Assembly: GCF_030406325.1 (NCBI RefSeq)
Contig: NZ_JAUEQY010000009.1
Coordinates: forward strand, 62,001 to 126,000
Length of the DNA: 64,000 nucleotides
Source: Actinomadura sp. DC4
Lineage (GTDB): Bacteria; Actinomycetota; Actinomycetes; Streptosporangiales; Streptosporangiaceae
Direction of reading: 5' to 3'
Positions 41,996 through 51,436 of this stretch are shown in pieces; position 1 is the stretch's first letter; every line of letters starts with the position of its first letter. The notes under the pieces were generated by a model. It worked only from the letters and a program-made list of their open reading frames with translations, made no database searches and was not told where the DNA came from. A program made the translations under genes and the position numbers.

Positions 41996-43936
41996 TCAGC
42001 GGATGAGCGGCTGCTGGGGGTAGGCCTCGGCCTTGGCGGGACGCCGGTTCAGCACGTCGGTGACGCTCTCGATGCCACGGCTCGCGCCGAGGCCGAGCAG
42101 GGCGGCCACGCCGACGATGAGCGTGGTCACCCAGAACGGGGCGTCGTTGTAGGCGGCCAGCGTCTGGACGAGCGCCAGGATCGTGACGCCGAGCAGGGTG
42201 CCGAACACCCCGGCGCGCCGCCCGTAGACGCTGACCCCGCCGAACAGCACGGCGGCGAACGCGACCGTCGTCAGGTTGATGCTGCTGCTGTCGGCCTCCT
42301 GGAAGCGCATGAGCACCGGGATGGCGGCCAGCCCGGCGAGGAAGCTCGACCCGGTGAGCCCCGCGACGGCGCCCAGGCCGGCTCGCGGGCCGGTCCACCT
42401 GCCGGGCTCGCCGTCGCTCCGGGCCGCGCTCAGCGTCCGGCGTACGGCGGGCAGGAGCCACAGACCGGCGCCGCCCGCCGACAGCACGAAGAACAGCCCG
42501 TACCAGAGGGCGGTCGGATAAGACCCCTCGAACCGTATGGGGATGATCGGGCCCTCGCCGCTGAAGGAGAGCGTGATCGCCTGGATCACGGCGACGGCCC
42601 CGAGGCTCGCCGCCCAGGCGGGTACCGACAGGACCGCGACCAGGATGCCGAGCAGTAGCCCGATGAGGGTGGCGAGCAGGATCGCCAGGATGAACGCGGC
42701 CGGTTTGCTCCACTGATCGGCGACGACGAGGTGCGCGGCGAGTGTCGCGGAGAAGACGAGGATGGACCCGACGGCGAGGTTCGGCGAACCGGTCCGCAGC
42801 GAGAAGGCGAGGCCGACGGCCACCAGGCCGACGTACCCGGCCTGGTCCAGGGCGACGGTGAGGTTCTGGTGCGGCGTGAACGCCGCCGTGCCGATGAGGA
42901 GCGCGACGACGATGACCGCGAGGACACCCTCCCAGATCAGGTGCACGGCGAGCCGGTCGCGCCCGGCGGGGGTCTCGCCGGCCGGGGGTCGTTGCGATGC
43001 CGCCGCCCAGGGGTGCGGCTGCGGCCCGGGGGGCTGTTGGCCGGGAGGCGGCGGACCGGGCTGGACATAGGCCCAGGCGGGCGCCGGCTGCGGCCGGTAC
43101 GGCGGAGGCGGTCCACCGGCGGGGTTCGCCGGTCCGGGCGGTCCGGCCATACCGGGCGGCGGGGGGAGTCCGGGTTGTCCGGGCGGCGCGGGATGTCCGG
43201 GTTGTCCGGGCGGCGGCTGCGGCATGCCGGGCGGCAGGGGAGTCCCCTGGCCTTGCGCCCACCACGGCTGCTGCTCCGCGGGCCCGGCCACCGGCGTCGG
43301 CGACGCGGCGGGATCACCCGGGGCCACACCGGTGTCCGGCGCTTCGCGGCCGGGCGCGGGCGGCGTGGAGTCGTTCAAGGTGGCGTTGGTGTCCTGCTCG
43401 GACTCCGGCGGCGCGGACGCGCTGAGTGCCGCGTCCGGCTCTTCGCCGGTCTTGGACTCCGGCACCGCGGCGGCGCTCGTGTACTGCCCGGGATCCGCGG
43501 GTGCCGCGCCCGGCGTACCACGGGCGGGTGCGGGCTCCGGCCACGAAAAGGTGCCCGGTTCGCCGCCGCCGGCCTCTGGCGGTGCGGAGTCGTCCAGGGC
43601 CGCGCCCGTGTCCTGCCCGGGCTCCTCGGGGGACGCGGAGGCGCCCAGTGCCGTGCCCGTCGTCTCGCGCTCGGTTTCGGACTCCGGCGGGACGGAGTCG
43701 TTCACCGTGTCGCTCGGTTCGGGCTTCGGCCATTCGGAGGTGCCGGGCACCGCGCCGCCGTCCGGTTCGTCGTGGCCGGCCGGCGGGTTCGCGGCGGCGT
43801 TCGTGTCCTGTTCGGGTTCCGGGGGCGCGGAGTCGGTCGGCTCCGGGGCCTCGGGGTCGGGCGGGGCGGGGGGAGTCGCGCTCACCTCCGGCTCGTTCGC
43901 CTTCTCGCGGCCTGGATCGCCGGGGGGTTGACTCAC
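41996..43936 (-). CDS. Permease-like protein (BPD_transp_2-type) with long Pro-rich N-terminal extension
   Basis: The last 310 residues form about ten membrane helices with the pattern of RbsC-like sugar permeases (LAVGSILVFSATLAAHLVV, then LFGGVSVYGRRAGVFGTLLG). The first 330 or so residues are disordered and rich in Pro, Glu, Ser and Gly, with repeats such as PPEPEQDTN/PPESEQDTN and a long PPGQPG tract. This fusion is unlike normal 320-residue permeases. GAGGAGG precedes GTG 43936. It lies beside, but on the opposite strand from, a complete sugar ABC operon. Confidence 0.7.
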   Translation of the reverse strand: MSQPPGDPGREKANEPEVSATPPAPPDPEAPEPTDSAPPEPEQDTNAAANPPAGHDEPDGGAVPGTSEWPKPEPSDTVNDSVPPESETERETTGTALGASASPEEPGQDTGAALDDSAPPEAGGGEPGTFSWPEPAPARGTPGAAPADPGQYTSAAAVPESKTGEEPDAALSASAPPESEQDTNATLNDSTPPAPGREAPDTGVAPGDPAASPTPVAGPAEQQPWWAQGQGTPLPPGMPQPPPGQPGHPAPPGQPGLPPPPGMAGPPGPANPAGGPPPPYRPQPAPAWAYVQPGPPPPGQQPPGPQPHPWAAASQRPPAGETPAGRDRLAVHLIWEGVLAVIVVALLIGTAAFTPHQNLTVALDQAGYVGLVAVGLAFSLRTGSPNLAVGSILVFSATLAAHLVVADQWSKPAAFILAILLATLIGLLLGILVAVLSVPAWAASLGAVAVIQAITLSFSGEGPIIPIRFEGSYPTALWYGLFFVLSAGGAGLWLLPAVRRTLSAARSDGEPGRWTGPRAGLGAVAGLTGSSFLAGLAAIPVLMRFQEADSSSINLTTVAFAAVLFGGVSVYGRRAGVFGTLLGVTILALVQTLAAYNDAPFWVTTLIVGVAALLGLGASRGIESVTDVLNRRPAKAEAYPQQPLIR

Positions 43937-44079
43937 TGCCGCCTCCTCGGGGGACGTCCGTCCCGGCAAATGATCTCATCCGGGCGCGTGCCGATGAAGA
44001 GCGTTGACGGCCCGAAACGGCCGACCGGCACAGGGAAAAGCAGCCCCGCCCTCTTCCAGCGCAGAGGTCCCGGGCCAAC

Positions 44080-44144
44080 CTTTGTCCTCGAAAAGAGGAA
44101 AGTTCGTCTGAAATCAAAAATAGGTCTTCTCAGATCAGACAAAG
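44080..44144. promoter_or_regulatory. Candidate ROK operator CTTTGTC/GACAAAG
   Basis: The intergenic stretch 44041-44150 is AT-richer. CTTTGTC at 44080-44086 and GACAAAG at 44138-44144 are perfect inverted arms with a 51-base spacer between the divergent permease-like gene and the ROK gene. They could bind the ROK protein and loop the DNA. Confidence 0.4.
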
Positions 44145-44181
44145 CTGGGTAGCGTCCTCGCCACGACCCCCGGAGGACGGC

Positions 44182-45372
44182 GTGACGCGGATGACGACCC
44201 GGCCTGAGAACGTGCACCAGGAGCGCCTGCTGCGCCTGCTGCGAGACGAAGGCCCACGGTCACGCGCGGAGCTCGGGGACGTCGTCCACCTCTCCCGTTC
44301 CAAGCTCGCCGTGGAGATCGACCGGCTCGTCGAGCTCGGCCTGGTCGAGCCGGCCGGCCTCGCCGCCTCCCGGGGAGGGCGCCGGTCGAGCATCGTCCGG
44401 CTGGCGGCGCGGCTGCGGGTGGTCGCCATCGACATCGGCGCCACCTCGATCGACGTCGCGGTCACCAACGGCGAGCTGGAGATCCTCGGCCACGTCGCCA
44501 TGGCGTGCAACGTGCGCGAAGGGCCGGACGTCGTGCTGGAGCGGGCGCTCGACCTGCTCGGCAAGCTGCGTGGCGAAGGGCTCGCCGACGAGATCCACGG
44601 CGTCGGAATCGGGGTCCCCGGGCCGGTCAGCTTCCGTGAGGGCATGCCGGTCGTGCCGCCGATCATGCCGGGCTGGGACCGCTACCCCGTACGCGAGGCG
44701 GTCAGCCAGCGGCTCGGCTGCCCGGTCCTGGTCGACAACGACGTGAACATCATGGCGCTCGGCGAGCTGCACGCCGGGCTCGCCCGTTCGGTCGAGGACT
44801 TCCTGCTGCTGAAGATCGGGACCGGGGTCGGCTGCGGGATCGTGGTCGACGGCAAGGTCTACCGCGGCATGTCCGGCAGCGCCGGCGACATCGGGCACAT
44901 CCAGGTGGACGAGGACGGGCCGACGTGCGTGTGCGGCAACGTCGGCTGCCTGGAGGCGACCTTCAGCGGCGCCGCCCTGGCGCGGGACGCGGTCACCGAG
45001 GCACGCGCCGGGCGTTCGCCCTTCCTGGCCGACCGGCTCGAAGAGGCGGGCGAGCTGACCGCGCTCGACGTGGCCGCCGCCGTGGCGGCCGGCGACCCGA
45101 CCGCGCTGCGGCTCGTACGCGAGGGCGGCCGGCGCGTCGGCAACGTCCTCGCCGGCCTCATCAGCTTCTTCAACCCGGGTCTGGTCGTCATCGCGGGCGG
45201 CGTCGCCGGACTCGGGCACATCCTGCTCGCCGAGATCCGGAGTGTCGTCTACCGCCGCTCCCCGCCGCTCGCGACGGGGAACCTGCCGATCGTGCTGTCC
45301 GAGCTCAAGAACACCGCCGGGGTCATCGGGGCGACCCGGCTCATCAGCGACCACATCTTCGCCGCCACGTAG
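44182..45372 (+). CDS. ROK family transcriptional regulator
   Basis: The 396-residue protein has an N-terminal winged helix (residues about 10-65, RSRAELGDVVHLSRSKLAVEI) and a C-terminal ROK sugar-kinase-like domain with VVAIDIGATSIDVAV (ATP-binding phosphate loop) and the zinc-binding CVCGNVGCLEATFSG. It probably represses the ABC/catabolic genes behind it until a sugar binds. GGAGG lies before the GTG. Confidence 0.88.
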   Translation: MTRMTTRPENVHQERLLRLLRDEGPRSRAELGDVVHLSRSKLAVEIDRLVELGLVEPAGLAASRGGRRSSIVRLAARLRVVAIDIGATSIDVAVTNGELEILGHVAMACNVREGPDVVLERALDLLGKLRGEGLADEIHGVGIGVPGPVSFREGMPVVPPIMPGWDRYPVREAVSQRLGCPVLVDNDVNIMALGELHAGLARSVEDFLLLKIGTGVGCGIVVDGKVYRGMSGSAGDIGHIQVDEDGPTCVCGNVGCLEATFSGAALARDAVTEARAGRSPFLADRLEEAGELTALDVAAAVAAGDPTALRLVREGGRRVGNVLAGLISFFNPGLVVIAGGVAGLGHILLAEIRSVVYRRSPPLATGNLPIVLSELKNTAGVIGATRLISDHIFAAT

Positions 45373-45392
45373 GCGGATGAGGGAGGGCACCC

Positions 45393-46907
45393 GTGCCGGA
45401 ACCGCCCCTGCTCACCATGCGCGCGATCGTCAAGGAGTTCCCGGGCGTACGGGCACTCGACGGAGTCGACCTGGAGGTACGCCCGGGAGAGGTCCACTGC
45501 CTGCTCGGCCAGAACGGCGCCGGCAAGTCCACGCTCGTCAAGGTCCTGTCCGGGGCCCACCAGCCCGACGAGGGCGAGATCGTCTGGTACGAGGACCAGA
45601 CCCCCCAGCTCACCAGCCCGACCGCGGCCCTGCGCCTCGGCATCGCCACGATCTACCAGGAGCTCGACCTCGTCGGCGGGCTGTCGGTCGCGATGAACAT
45701 CTTCCTCGGCCACGAGCAGTCGGCGTTCGGCTTCACCCGCCGCGGGGAGATGAGCCGCGCGGCACGCGAACTGCTCGGCCGGCTCGGGCACCCGGAGATC
45801 TCCCCGGCCACCGAGGTCGACCGGCTGTCCGCGGCGGCCCGCCAGATCGTCAGCATGGCCCGCGCGCTCTCCTACGACGCGCGCCTCATCGTCATGGACG
45901 AGCCCTCGGCGGCGCTCGCCCACGACGAGGTCGCCAACCTCTTCCGCGTCATCCGCCAGCTCACCGCCGCCGGGGTCGCGGTCATCTACATCTCGCACCG
46001 GCTGGAGGAGATCCGCGAGATCGGCGACCGCGTCACCGTGCTGAAGGACGGCCGTACGGTCGCGGCCGGGCTGGACGCCCGTACGATACCGACGAAGACG
46101 CTGGTGGCGTACATGACCGGCCGCAGCTATGAGTACGTCTTCCCACCCCGCCCGGAGCCGGACGACGGCGAGGCGCCCGAGGTGCTCAGGGTCGAGGGCC
46201 TGGCGCTGCCCGGCATCTTCGCCGACCTGTCCTTCTCCGTACGCGCGGGGGAGATCGTCGGCCTCGCCGGCCTGGTGGGCGCGGGCCGCTCGGAGATCCT
46301 GGAGACGGTGTACGGGGCGCGGCGGCCGTCCGCGGGCCGGGTGGTCCTGGACGGCCGTACGCTGCGCGGCGGGAGCGTCGTCGCCGCGGTAAACGCCGGC
46401 ATGGGTCTGGCGCCGGAGGAGCGCAAGTCCCAGGGCCTGCTCCTGCTCGACACCGTCGCGGGCAACGTCAGCGTCGCCTCCCTGCGCCGCTACTCGCGGC
46501 TGGGCTGGCTGGACCGGCGCCGCGAGATGGCGGACGCGCGCCGCGAGGTGCGGGCGCTCGACATCCGCCCGGACGACCCGCGGCGGCCGATCCGCACCCT
46601 CTCGGGCGGCAACCAGCAGAAGACGCTGCTGGCCCGCTGGCTGCTCAAGGGCTGCCGGCTCCTGCTCCTCGACGAGCCGACGCGCGGCGTCGACGTGGGC
46701 GCCCGCGCCGAGCTGTACGCCCTCATCCGCAAGCTCGCCGACTCGGGCGTGGGCATCGTGCTGGTCTCGAGCGAGATCCCCGAGGTGCTCGGGCTCGCGG
46801 ACCGCGTACTGGTGATCCGGGAGGGCCGCGTCATCCGTGACGACGACGCCCGGCGGCTGGACGAGCACCAGGTGCTCGACCTCGTGATGGAAGGGAGCCG
46901 CACATGA
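45393..46907 (+). CDS. Sugar ABC transporter ATP-binding protein, double ATPase
   Basis: The 504-residue protein has two fused ATPase domains, as in RbsA/MglA: Walker A GQNGAGKST in the first, a degenerate Walker A LVGAGRSE in the second, and signature LSGGNQQK in the second. It drives the permease coded next. GGGAGGG precedes the GTG. Its stop overlaps the permease ATG. Confidence 0.92.
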   Translation: MPEPPLLTMRAIVKEFPGVRALDGVDLEVRPGEVHCLLGQNGAGKSTLVKVLSGAHQPDEGEIVWYEDQTPQLTSPTAALRLGIATIYQELDLVGGLSVAMNIFLGHEQSAFGFTRRGEMSRAARELLGRLGHPEISPATEVDRLSAAARQIVSMARALSYDARLIVMDEPSAALAHDEVANLFRVIRQLTAAGVAVIYISHRLEEIREIGDRVTVLKDGRTVAAGLDARTIPTKTLVAYMTGRSYEYVFPPRPEPDDGEAPEVLRVEGLALPGIFADLSFSVRAGEIVGLAGLVGAGRSEILETVYGARRPSAGRVVLDGRTLRGGSVVAAVNAGMGLAPEERKSQGLLLLDTVAGNVSVASLRRYSRLGWLDRRREMADARREVRALDIRPDDPRRPIRTLSGGNQQKTLLARWLLKGCRLLLLDEPTRGVDVGARAELYALIRKLADSGVGIVLVSSEIPEVLGLADRVLVIREGRVIRDDDARRLDEHQVLDLVMEGSRT

Positions 46908-47968
46908 GCGGGCCGGAGGGCATGCGAACGGACGCCGCCGAGAAGCCCCCCGCCGACGAGCGGGCGCGAATCGAGGCGGCCGCGAACCAGGGCACCGGGA
47001 GGTTCCGGCTCGCCGAGCTGCGCAATCTCGGGCTGCTCGGCGTACTCCTCGTCCTGATCCTCGCAGGGTCGCTGACCAAGCCGGCGGAGTTCCTCACCTA
47101 CGACAACGTCGTCGTCATCCTCACGCTGGCCTCGGTCAGCGGCGTGGTCACCGTCGGCATGACCTTCGTCATCATCGGCGGCGGCATCGACCTGTCGGTC
47201 GGCGCCATCGTGGCGCTCGCGACGGTGTGGGCGACGACCCAGGCCACACAGATGTACGGCACCGGCGGAGTGATCTTCTGCGCACTCGCGGTGGGCGTCG
47301 GCTGCGGCCTGGTCAACGGGCTGATCATCGCGTACGGGCGGATCGTCGCGTTCATCGTGACCATCGCGATGCTGGCCAGCGCGCGCGGCCTGGCGATCAA
47401 CATCTCGTCCGGCCACACCCAGACGCTGAAGGCCGACAACCAGACGCTGGTGAACCTCGGCTACAAGGACGAGTTCCTCTTCGGCCGGATCCCGCCGCTG
47501 GTCATCATGTTCGCGCTCGTCGTGGCGGCCGGCTGGATCGTGCTGAACCGCACGACGTTCGGGCGCCGGACGTTCGCGATCGGCGGCAACCCGGAGGCCG
47601 CCCGGCTCGCCGGGCTCAACGTCCGGCTGCACACCCTCCTGCTGTACGTCCTGTCCGGGCTCTGCTGCGGCGTGGCCAGCCTCATGCTGATCGTGCTCAC
47701 CGGCAGCGGCACCTCGGCCAACGGCAACCTGTACGAGCTAGACGCCATCGCGGCCGTGATCATCGGCGGGACGCTGCTCACCGGAGGCCGCGGCACCCTG
47801 GTCGGCTCGGTGCTGGGCGTCCTGGTCTTCACCACCATCAACGACATCTTCACGCTGAACAACCTCACGACCGCCACCCAGCAGGTCGCCAAGGGCGTGA
47901 TCATCGTGATCGCCGTCCTCGTCCAGCGCCTGGTCGCCGAACGGCGGGCCGGCGCCGATCCCACCTGA
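46904..47968 (+). CDS. Sugar ABC transporter permease, RbsC-like
   Basis: The 354-residue membrane protein carries about ten helices and the RbsC-family GGGIDLSVGAIVAL segment and GGTLLTGGRGTLVGSVLG motif. It forms the membrane channel for the ATPase above and the binding protein below. ATGA overlap with the ATPase gene. Confidence 0.92.
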   Translation: MSGPEGMRTDAAEKPPADERARIEAAANQGTGRFRLAELRNLGLLGVLLVLILAGSLTKPAEFLTYDNVVVILTLASVSGVVTVGMTFVIIGGGIDLSVGAIVALATVWATTQATQMYGTGGVIFCALAVGVGCGLVNGLIIAYGRIVAFIVTIAMLASARGLAINISSGHTQTLKADNQTLVNLGYKDEFLFGRIPPLVIMFALVVAAGWIVLNRTTFGRRTFAIGGNPEAARLAGLNVRLHTLLLYVLSGLCCGVASLMLIVLTGSGTSANGNLYELDAIAAVIIGGTLLTGGRGTLVGSVLGVLVFTTINDIFTLNNLTTATQQVAKGVIIVIAVLVQRLVAERRAGADPT

Positions 47969-48002
47969 ATCCCTCCCTCAGCACGGTGCCGAAAGGACGA
48001 TC

Positions 48003-49043
48003 ATGACCAGACCAGCGTTCGGACGCAGAGGCTTCCTGACCAGCGGAACCCTGGTGGGCGCCGGCGCGCTCGCCGCCGCCTGTACGAGCAACGCCGACCC
48101 CACGAGCGGCGACGTCGCCGACACGAAGAACACCGCGGCGAACGCGGCCCCGGGCAAGCACGTGACCATCGGCTTCGCCGGCCCGCAGGCCGACCACGGC
48201 TGGCTCAACGCGATCAACGAGAACGCCAAGAAGGAGGCCGGGAGGTACTCCGACGTCCAGCTGAAGATCACCGAGGGGTCCAACGACGCGGCCCAGCAGG
48301 CGAGCCAGATCCAGACGCTCATCAACCAGAAGGTCGACGTCCTGATCATCCTGCCCGCCGACGGCAAGCAGATGACGCCGACCGGCCGCAAGGCGATGAC
48401 CGCCGGCATCCCGGTCATCAATCTCGACCGGGTCTTCGACACCGCACAGGCGTACCGGACCTGGATCGGCGGGGACAACTACCGCATGGGACTCAACGCC
48501 GGCGACTACATCGGCAAGCGGCTGGGCGGAAAGGGCACCGTGGTCGAGCTGGCCGGGGTCGACACGCTGCCGCTCACGCAGGACCGTACGCGCGGCTTCA
48601 ACGACGCGCTGCGCAACTACCCGGGGATCAAGAGGGTCGGCCGGGCGGCGGCGGAGTTCACCGTGCAGTCGGGCCAGGCCCGGATGGCGGAGCTGCTGCA
48701 GGCGCACCCCAAGTTCGACGCCCTGTGGAACCACGACGACGACCAGGGGATCGGCGCGCTCCAGGCGATCAAGCAGGCGGGCCGGTCGAACTTCTTCATG
48801 GTCGGCGGCGCGGGCTCCAAGAGCGCCATGGACTCCATCAAGAAGGACGACAGCGTGCTCAAGGCGACCGTGCTCTACCCGCCGACGATGGCCGCCTCGG
48901 CGGTCCGCATCGGCCGGCTGCTCGGGCAGAGCAAGGGCATGGGCGACCTGGCCGAACGCGAGATCCCCGCGTCCGTCACGCTCTTCTCCGCGGTCGTGAC
49001 CAAGGAGAACGTCGACGCCTACCTGCCGCTGGCCTTCGAGTGA
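48003..49043 (+). CDS. Sugar-binding lipoprotein of the ABC transporter
   Basis: The 346-residue protein has a Tat-type signal (RRGFLTSG) with a lipobox LAAAC, so it is anchored in the membrane outside the cell. The mature part is a type I periplasmic-binding domain (GFAGPQADHGWLNAIN, NQKVDVLIILPADG, DRTRGFND). The pattern fits ribose/galactose-type binding proteins. AAAGGA precedes the ATG. Confidence 0.9.
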   Translation: MTRPAFGRRGFLTSGTLVGAGALAAACTSNADPTSGDVADTKNTAANAAPGKHVTIGFAGPQADHGWLNAINENAKKEAGRYSDVQLKITEGSNDAAQQASQIQTLINQKVDVLIILPADGKQMTPTGRKAMTAGIPVINLDRVFDTAQAYRTWIGGDNYRMGLNAGDYIGKRLGGKGTVVELAGVDTLPLTQDRTRGFNDALRNYPGIKRVGRAAAEFTVQSGQARMAELLQAHPKFDALWNHDDDQGIGALQAIKQAGRSNFFMVGGAGSKSAMDSIKKDDSVLKATVLYPPTMAASAVRIGRLLGQSKGMGDLAEREIPASVTLFSAVVTKENVDAYLPLAFE

Positions 49044-50215
49044 CGGGGACGTCGCGCGAGACCATCGGGGTCGGGATGGTCGGGTACGCGTTCATGGGGC
49101 GGGCGCACTCCCAGGCCTGGCGCAACGCCGGCGCCTTCTTCGACCTGCCGTACACGCCCGTCATGGCCGCGCTGGCCGGCCGGTCCCGCGACCAGGCCAC
49201 CGCGGCCGCGGACCGGCTCGGCTGGGGAGCGGCCGAGACCGACTGGCGTGCGCTGATCGAGCGGGACGACGTGGACATCGTCGACATCTGCACGCCGGGC
49301 GACACCCACGCCGAGATCGCGATCGCGGCGCTGGAGGCCGGCAAGCACGTCCTGTGCGAGAAGCCGCTCGCCAACACGGTCGGCCAGGCCGTCGCCATGG
49401 CCGAGGCCGCGGACCGGGCGCGGGCCGGCGGTGTACGCGCGATGGTGGCCTTCAACTACCGCCGCGTGCCCGCGCTCGCCCTGGCCCGCGACCTGGTCGC
49501 GGAGGGCCGGCTCGGCACGATCCGGCACGTACGGGCGCAGTACCTCCAGGACTGGATCGTCGACCCGGACTTCCCGCTGGTGTGGCGGCTCGACGCGGAC
49601 AAGGCCGGGTCCGGGGCGCTCGGCGACATCGGCGCGCACATCGTCGACGCCGCGCAGTTCGTCGCCGGCGACCGGCTGACCGGCGTCTCCGCGACGCTGG
49701 AGACGTTCGTCAAGGAGCGGCCGCTCGCCGGAGAGTCCGCCGGCCTCGGCGCCGCCGCGGCGACCGGGCGCGGGCCGGTGACGGTGGACGACGCCGCCCT
49801 GTTCTTCGGCCGGATGTCCGGCGGAGCGCTCGCCTCCTTCGAGGCGACGCGCTTCGCCACCGGCCGCAAGAACGCGATGCGCCTGGAGATCAACGGGTCG
49901 GACGGCAGCCTGGCCTTCGACTTCGAGGCGATGAACGAACTCTCCTTCTACGACGGCACCGAGGACCCGCGGACCGCCGGCTTCCGGCGGATCCTCGTCA
50001 CCGAACCGGACCACCCGTACGCCGGTGCCTGGTGGCCGCCGGGGCACCTGCTCGGGTACGAGCACACCTTCACCCACGAGGTGCGCGACTTCCTGGCGGC
50101 CATCGCCGACGGCACCGACCCGGCTCCCTCCTTCGCGGACGGCCTGGGCGTGCAGCGTGTGCTCGACGCGGTCGGCCGCAGCGCCGCCGGCCGCGGCGTC
50201 TGGACCGACATCTGA
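49040..50215 (+). CDS. Gfo/Idh/MocA family oxidoreductase
   Basis: The 391-residue protein has a Rossmann domain (GMVGYAFMGRAHSQAW), the family EKP motif HVLCEKPLA and the ALGDIGAHIVDAA segment. It oxidises or reduces a sugar or inositol derivative with NAD(P). The GTG overlaps the binding-protein stop. It is followed by a TIM-barrel isomerase, the usual pair in inositol or sugar catabolism. Confidence 0.9.
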   Translation: MTGTSRETIGVGMVGYAFMGRAHSQAWRNAGAFFDLPYTPVMAALAGRSRDQATAAADRLGWGAAETDWRALIERDDVDIVDICTPGDTHAEIAIAALEAGKHVLCEKPLANTVGQAVAMAEAADRARAGGVRAMVAFNYRRVPALALARDLVAEGRLGTIRHVRAQYLQDWIVDPDFPLVWRLDADKAGSGALGDIGAHIVDAAQFVAGDRLTGVSATLETFVKERPLAGESAGLGAAAATGRGPVTVDDAALFFGRMSGGALASFEATRFATGRKNAMRLEINGSDGSLAFDFEAMNELSFYDGTEDPRTAGFRRILVTEPDHPYAGAWWPPGHLLGYEHTFTHEVRDFLAAIADGTDPAPSFADGLGVQRVLDAVGRSAAGRGVWTDI

Positions 50216-50230
50216 CCCCCTGGAGGAACC

Positions 50231-51241
50231 ATGCCGCGACCGATCACCCTGTTCACCGGTCAGTGGGCCGATCTTCCGTTCGAGGAGGTGTGCCGGCTCG
50301 CCTCCGGCTGGGGCTATGACGGCCTGGAGATCGCCTGCTGGGGCGACCACTTCGAGGTCGACCGCGCCCTCGGCGACGACGCGTACGTGCGCGGCCGCCT
50401 GGACATTTTGGAAAAGCACGGCCTGAAGGTGTGGGCGATCTCCAACCACCTGGTCGGGCAGGCCGTCTGCGACGCCGTCATCGACGAGCGGCACAAGGGC
50501 ATCCTGCCGGCCCGCATCTGGGGCGACGGCGACGCCGAAGGCGTGCGCCGGCGGGCCGCCGAGGAGATGAAGGACACCGCGCGTGCCGCCGGCCGGCTGG
50601 GCGTACGGACCGTCGTGGGGTTCACCGGGTCGCCGATCTGGCACACCGTCGCGATGTTCCCGCCGGTGCCCGAGTCGATGATCGAGGCGGGCTACCGGGA
50701 GTTCGCCGACCGCTGGAACCCGATCCTCGACGTCTTCGACGAGGCCGGCGTGGGCTTCGCGCACGAGGTGCACCCCAGTGAGATCGCCTATGACTACTGG
50801 ACGACCGTCCGCACTCTGGAGGCGATCGGCCACCGCCCGGCGTTCGGGCTGAACTGGGACCCCTCGCACTTCGTCTGGCAGGACCTGGACCCGGTGAACT
50901 TCCTGCTCGACTTCGCCGACCGCATCCGGCACGTGGACTGCAAGGACGCGAAGGTCCGCACCGGCGACGGCCGTCGCGGCCGGCTGTCCTCCCACCTCCC
51001 GTGGGCGGACCTGCGGCGCGGCTGGGACTTCATCTCGACCGGGCACGGCGACGTGCCGTGGGAGGACTGCTTCCGCGCGCTCAACGCCATCGGCTACGAG
51101 GGGCCGATCTCGATCGAGTGGGAGGACGCCGGCATGGACCGGCTGACCGGCGCCCCGGACGCGCTCGCGTACGTGCGCAGGCTGACCGAGATCGAGCCCC
51201 CGGCGACCGCGTTCGACGCCGCCTTCGGTTCGGGGGACTGA
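50231..51241 (+). CDS. Sugar phosphate isomerase/epimerase, TIM barrel
   Basis: The 336-residue AP-endonuclease-2-like TIM barrel has metal-ligand candidates in [12 protein letters not shown] (Glu/His), GLNWDPSHF (Asp/His), HVDCKDAK and ISIEWEDAG (Glu). This matches xylose-isomerase-like enzymes such as IolE. GGAGG precedes the ATG. Together with the oxidoreductase it probably channels the imported sugar into central metabolism. Confidence 0.88.
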   Translation: MPRPITLFTGQWADLPFEEVCRLASGWGYDGLEIACWGDHFEVDRALGDDAYVRGRLDILEKHGLKVWAISNHLVGQAVCDAVIDERHKGILPARIWGDGDAEGVRRRAAEEMKDTARAAGRLGVRTVVGFTGSPIWHTVAMFPPVPESMIEAGYREFADRWNPILDVFDEAGVGFAHEVHPSEIAYDYWTTVRTLEAIGHRPAFGLNWDPSHFVWQDLDPVNFLLDFADRIRHVDCKDAKVRTGDGRRGRLSSHLPWADLRRGWDFISTGHGDVPWEDCFRALNAIGYEGPISIEWEDAGMDRLTGAPDALAYVRRLTEIEPPATAFDAAFGSGD

Positions 51242-51306
51242 GCCGCGCGCGAGGGCGTTTCTTTGCGGTTCACCGAGATCCTTTCGAAGGAGCGTCGGGC
51301 AGATCC

Positions 51307-51343
51307 GTGACCGCACGACCGCATGGGGCGGTCGTGCGGTCAC
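51307..51343 (+). terminator. Perfect 16-bp hairpin after the sugar locus
   Basis: GTGACCGCACGACCGC at 51307-51322 pairs with GCGGTCGTGCGGTCAC at 51328-51343 around ATGGG. It follows the isomerase stop by 66 bases and precedes the next gene by 93. No T-run, but this stem strength is common for actinomycete terminators. Confidence 0.75.
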
Positions 51344-51436
51344 GCGTCGAACGACCGGAGGCACCCGGGGCGAGAGCCTCGGCGCGCTGGGGATCCTGCG
51401 GCGCACTCCGAAGTCGGCCTCCGTGAAGGGGAACCC

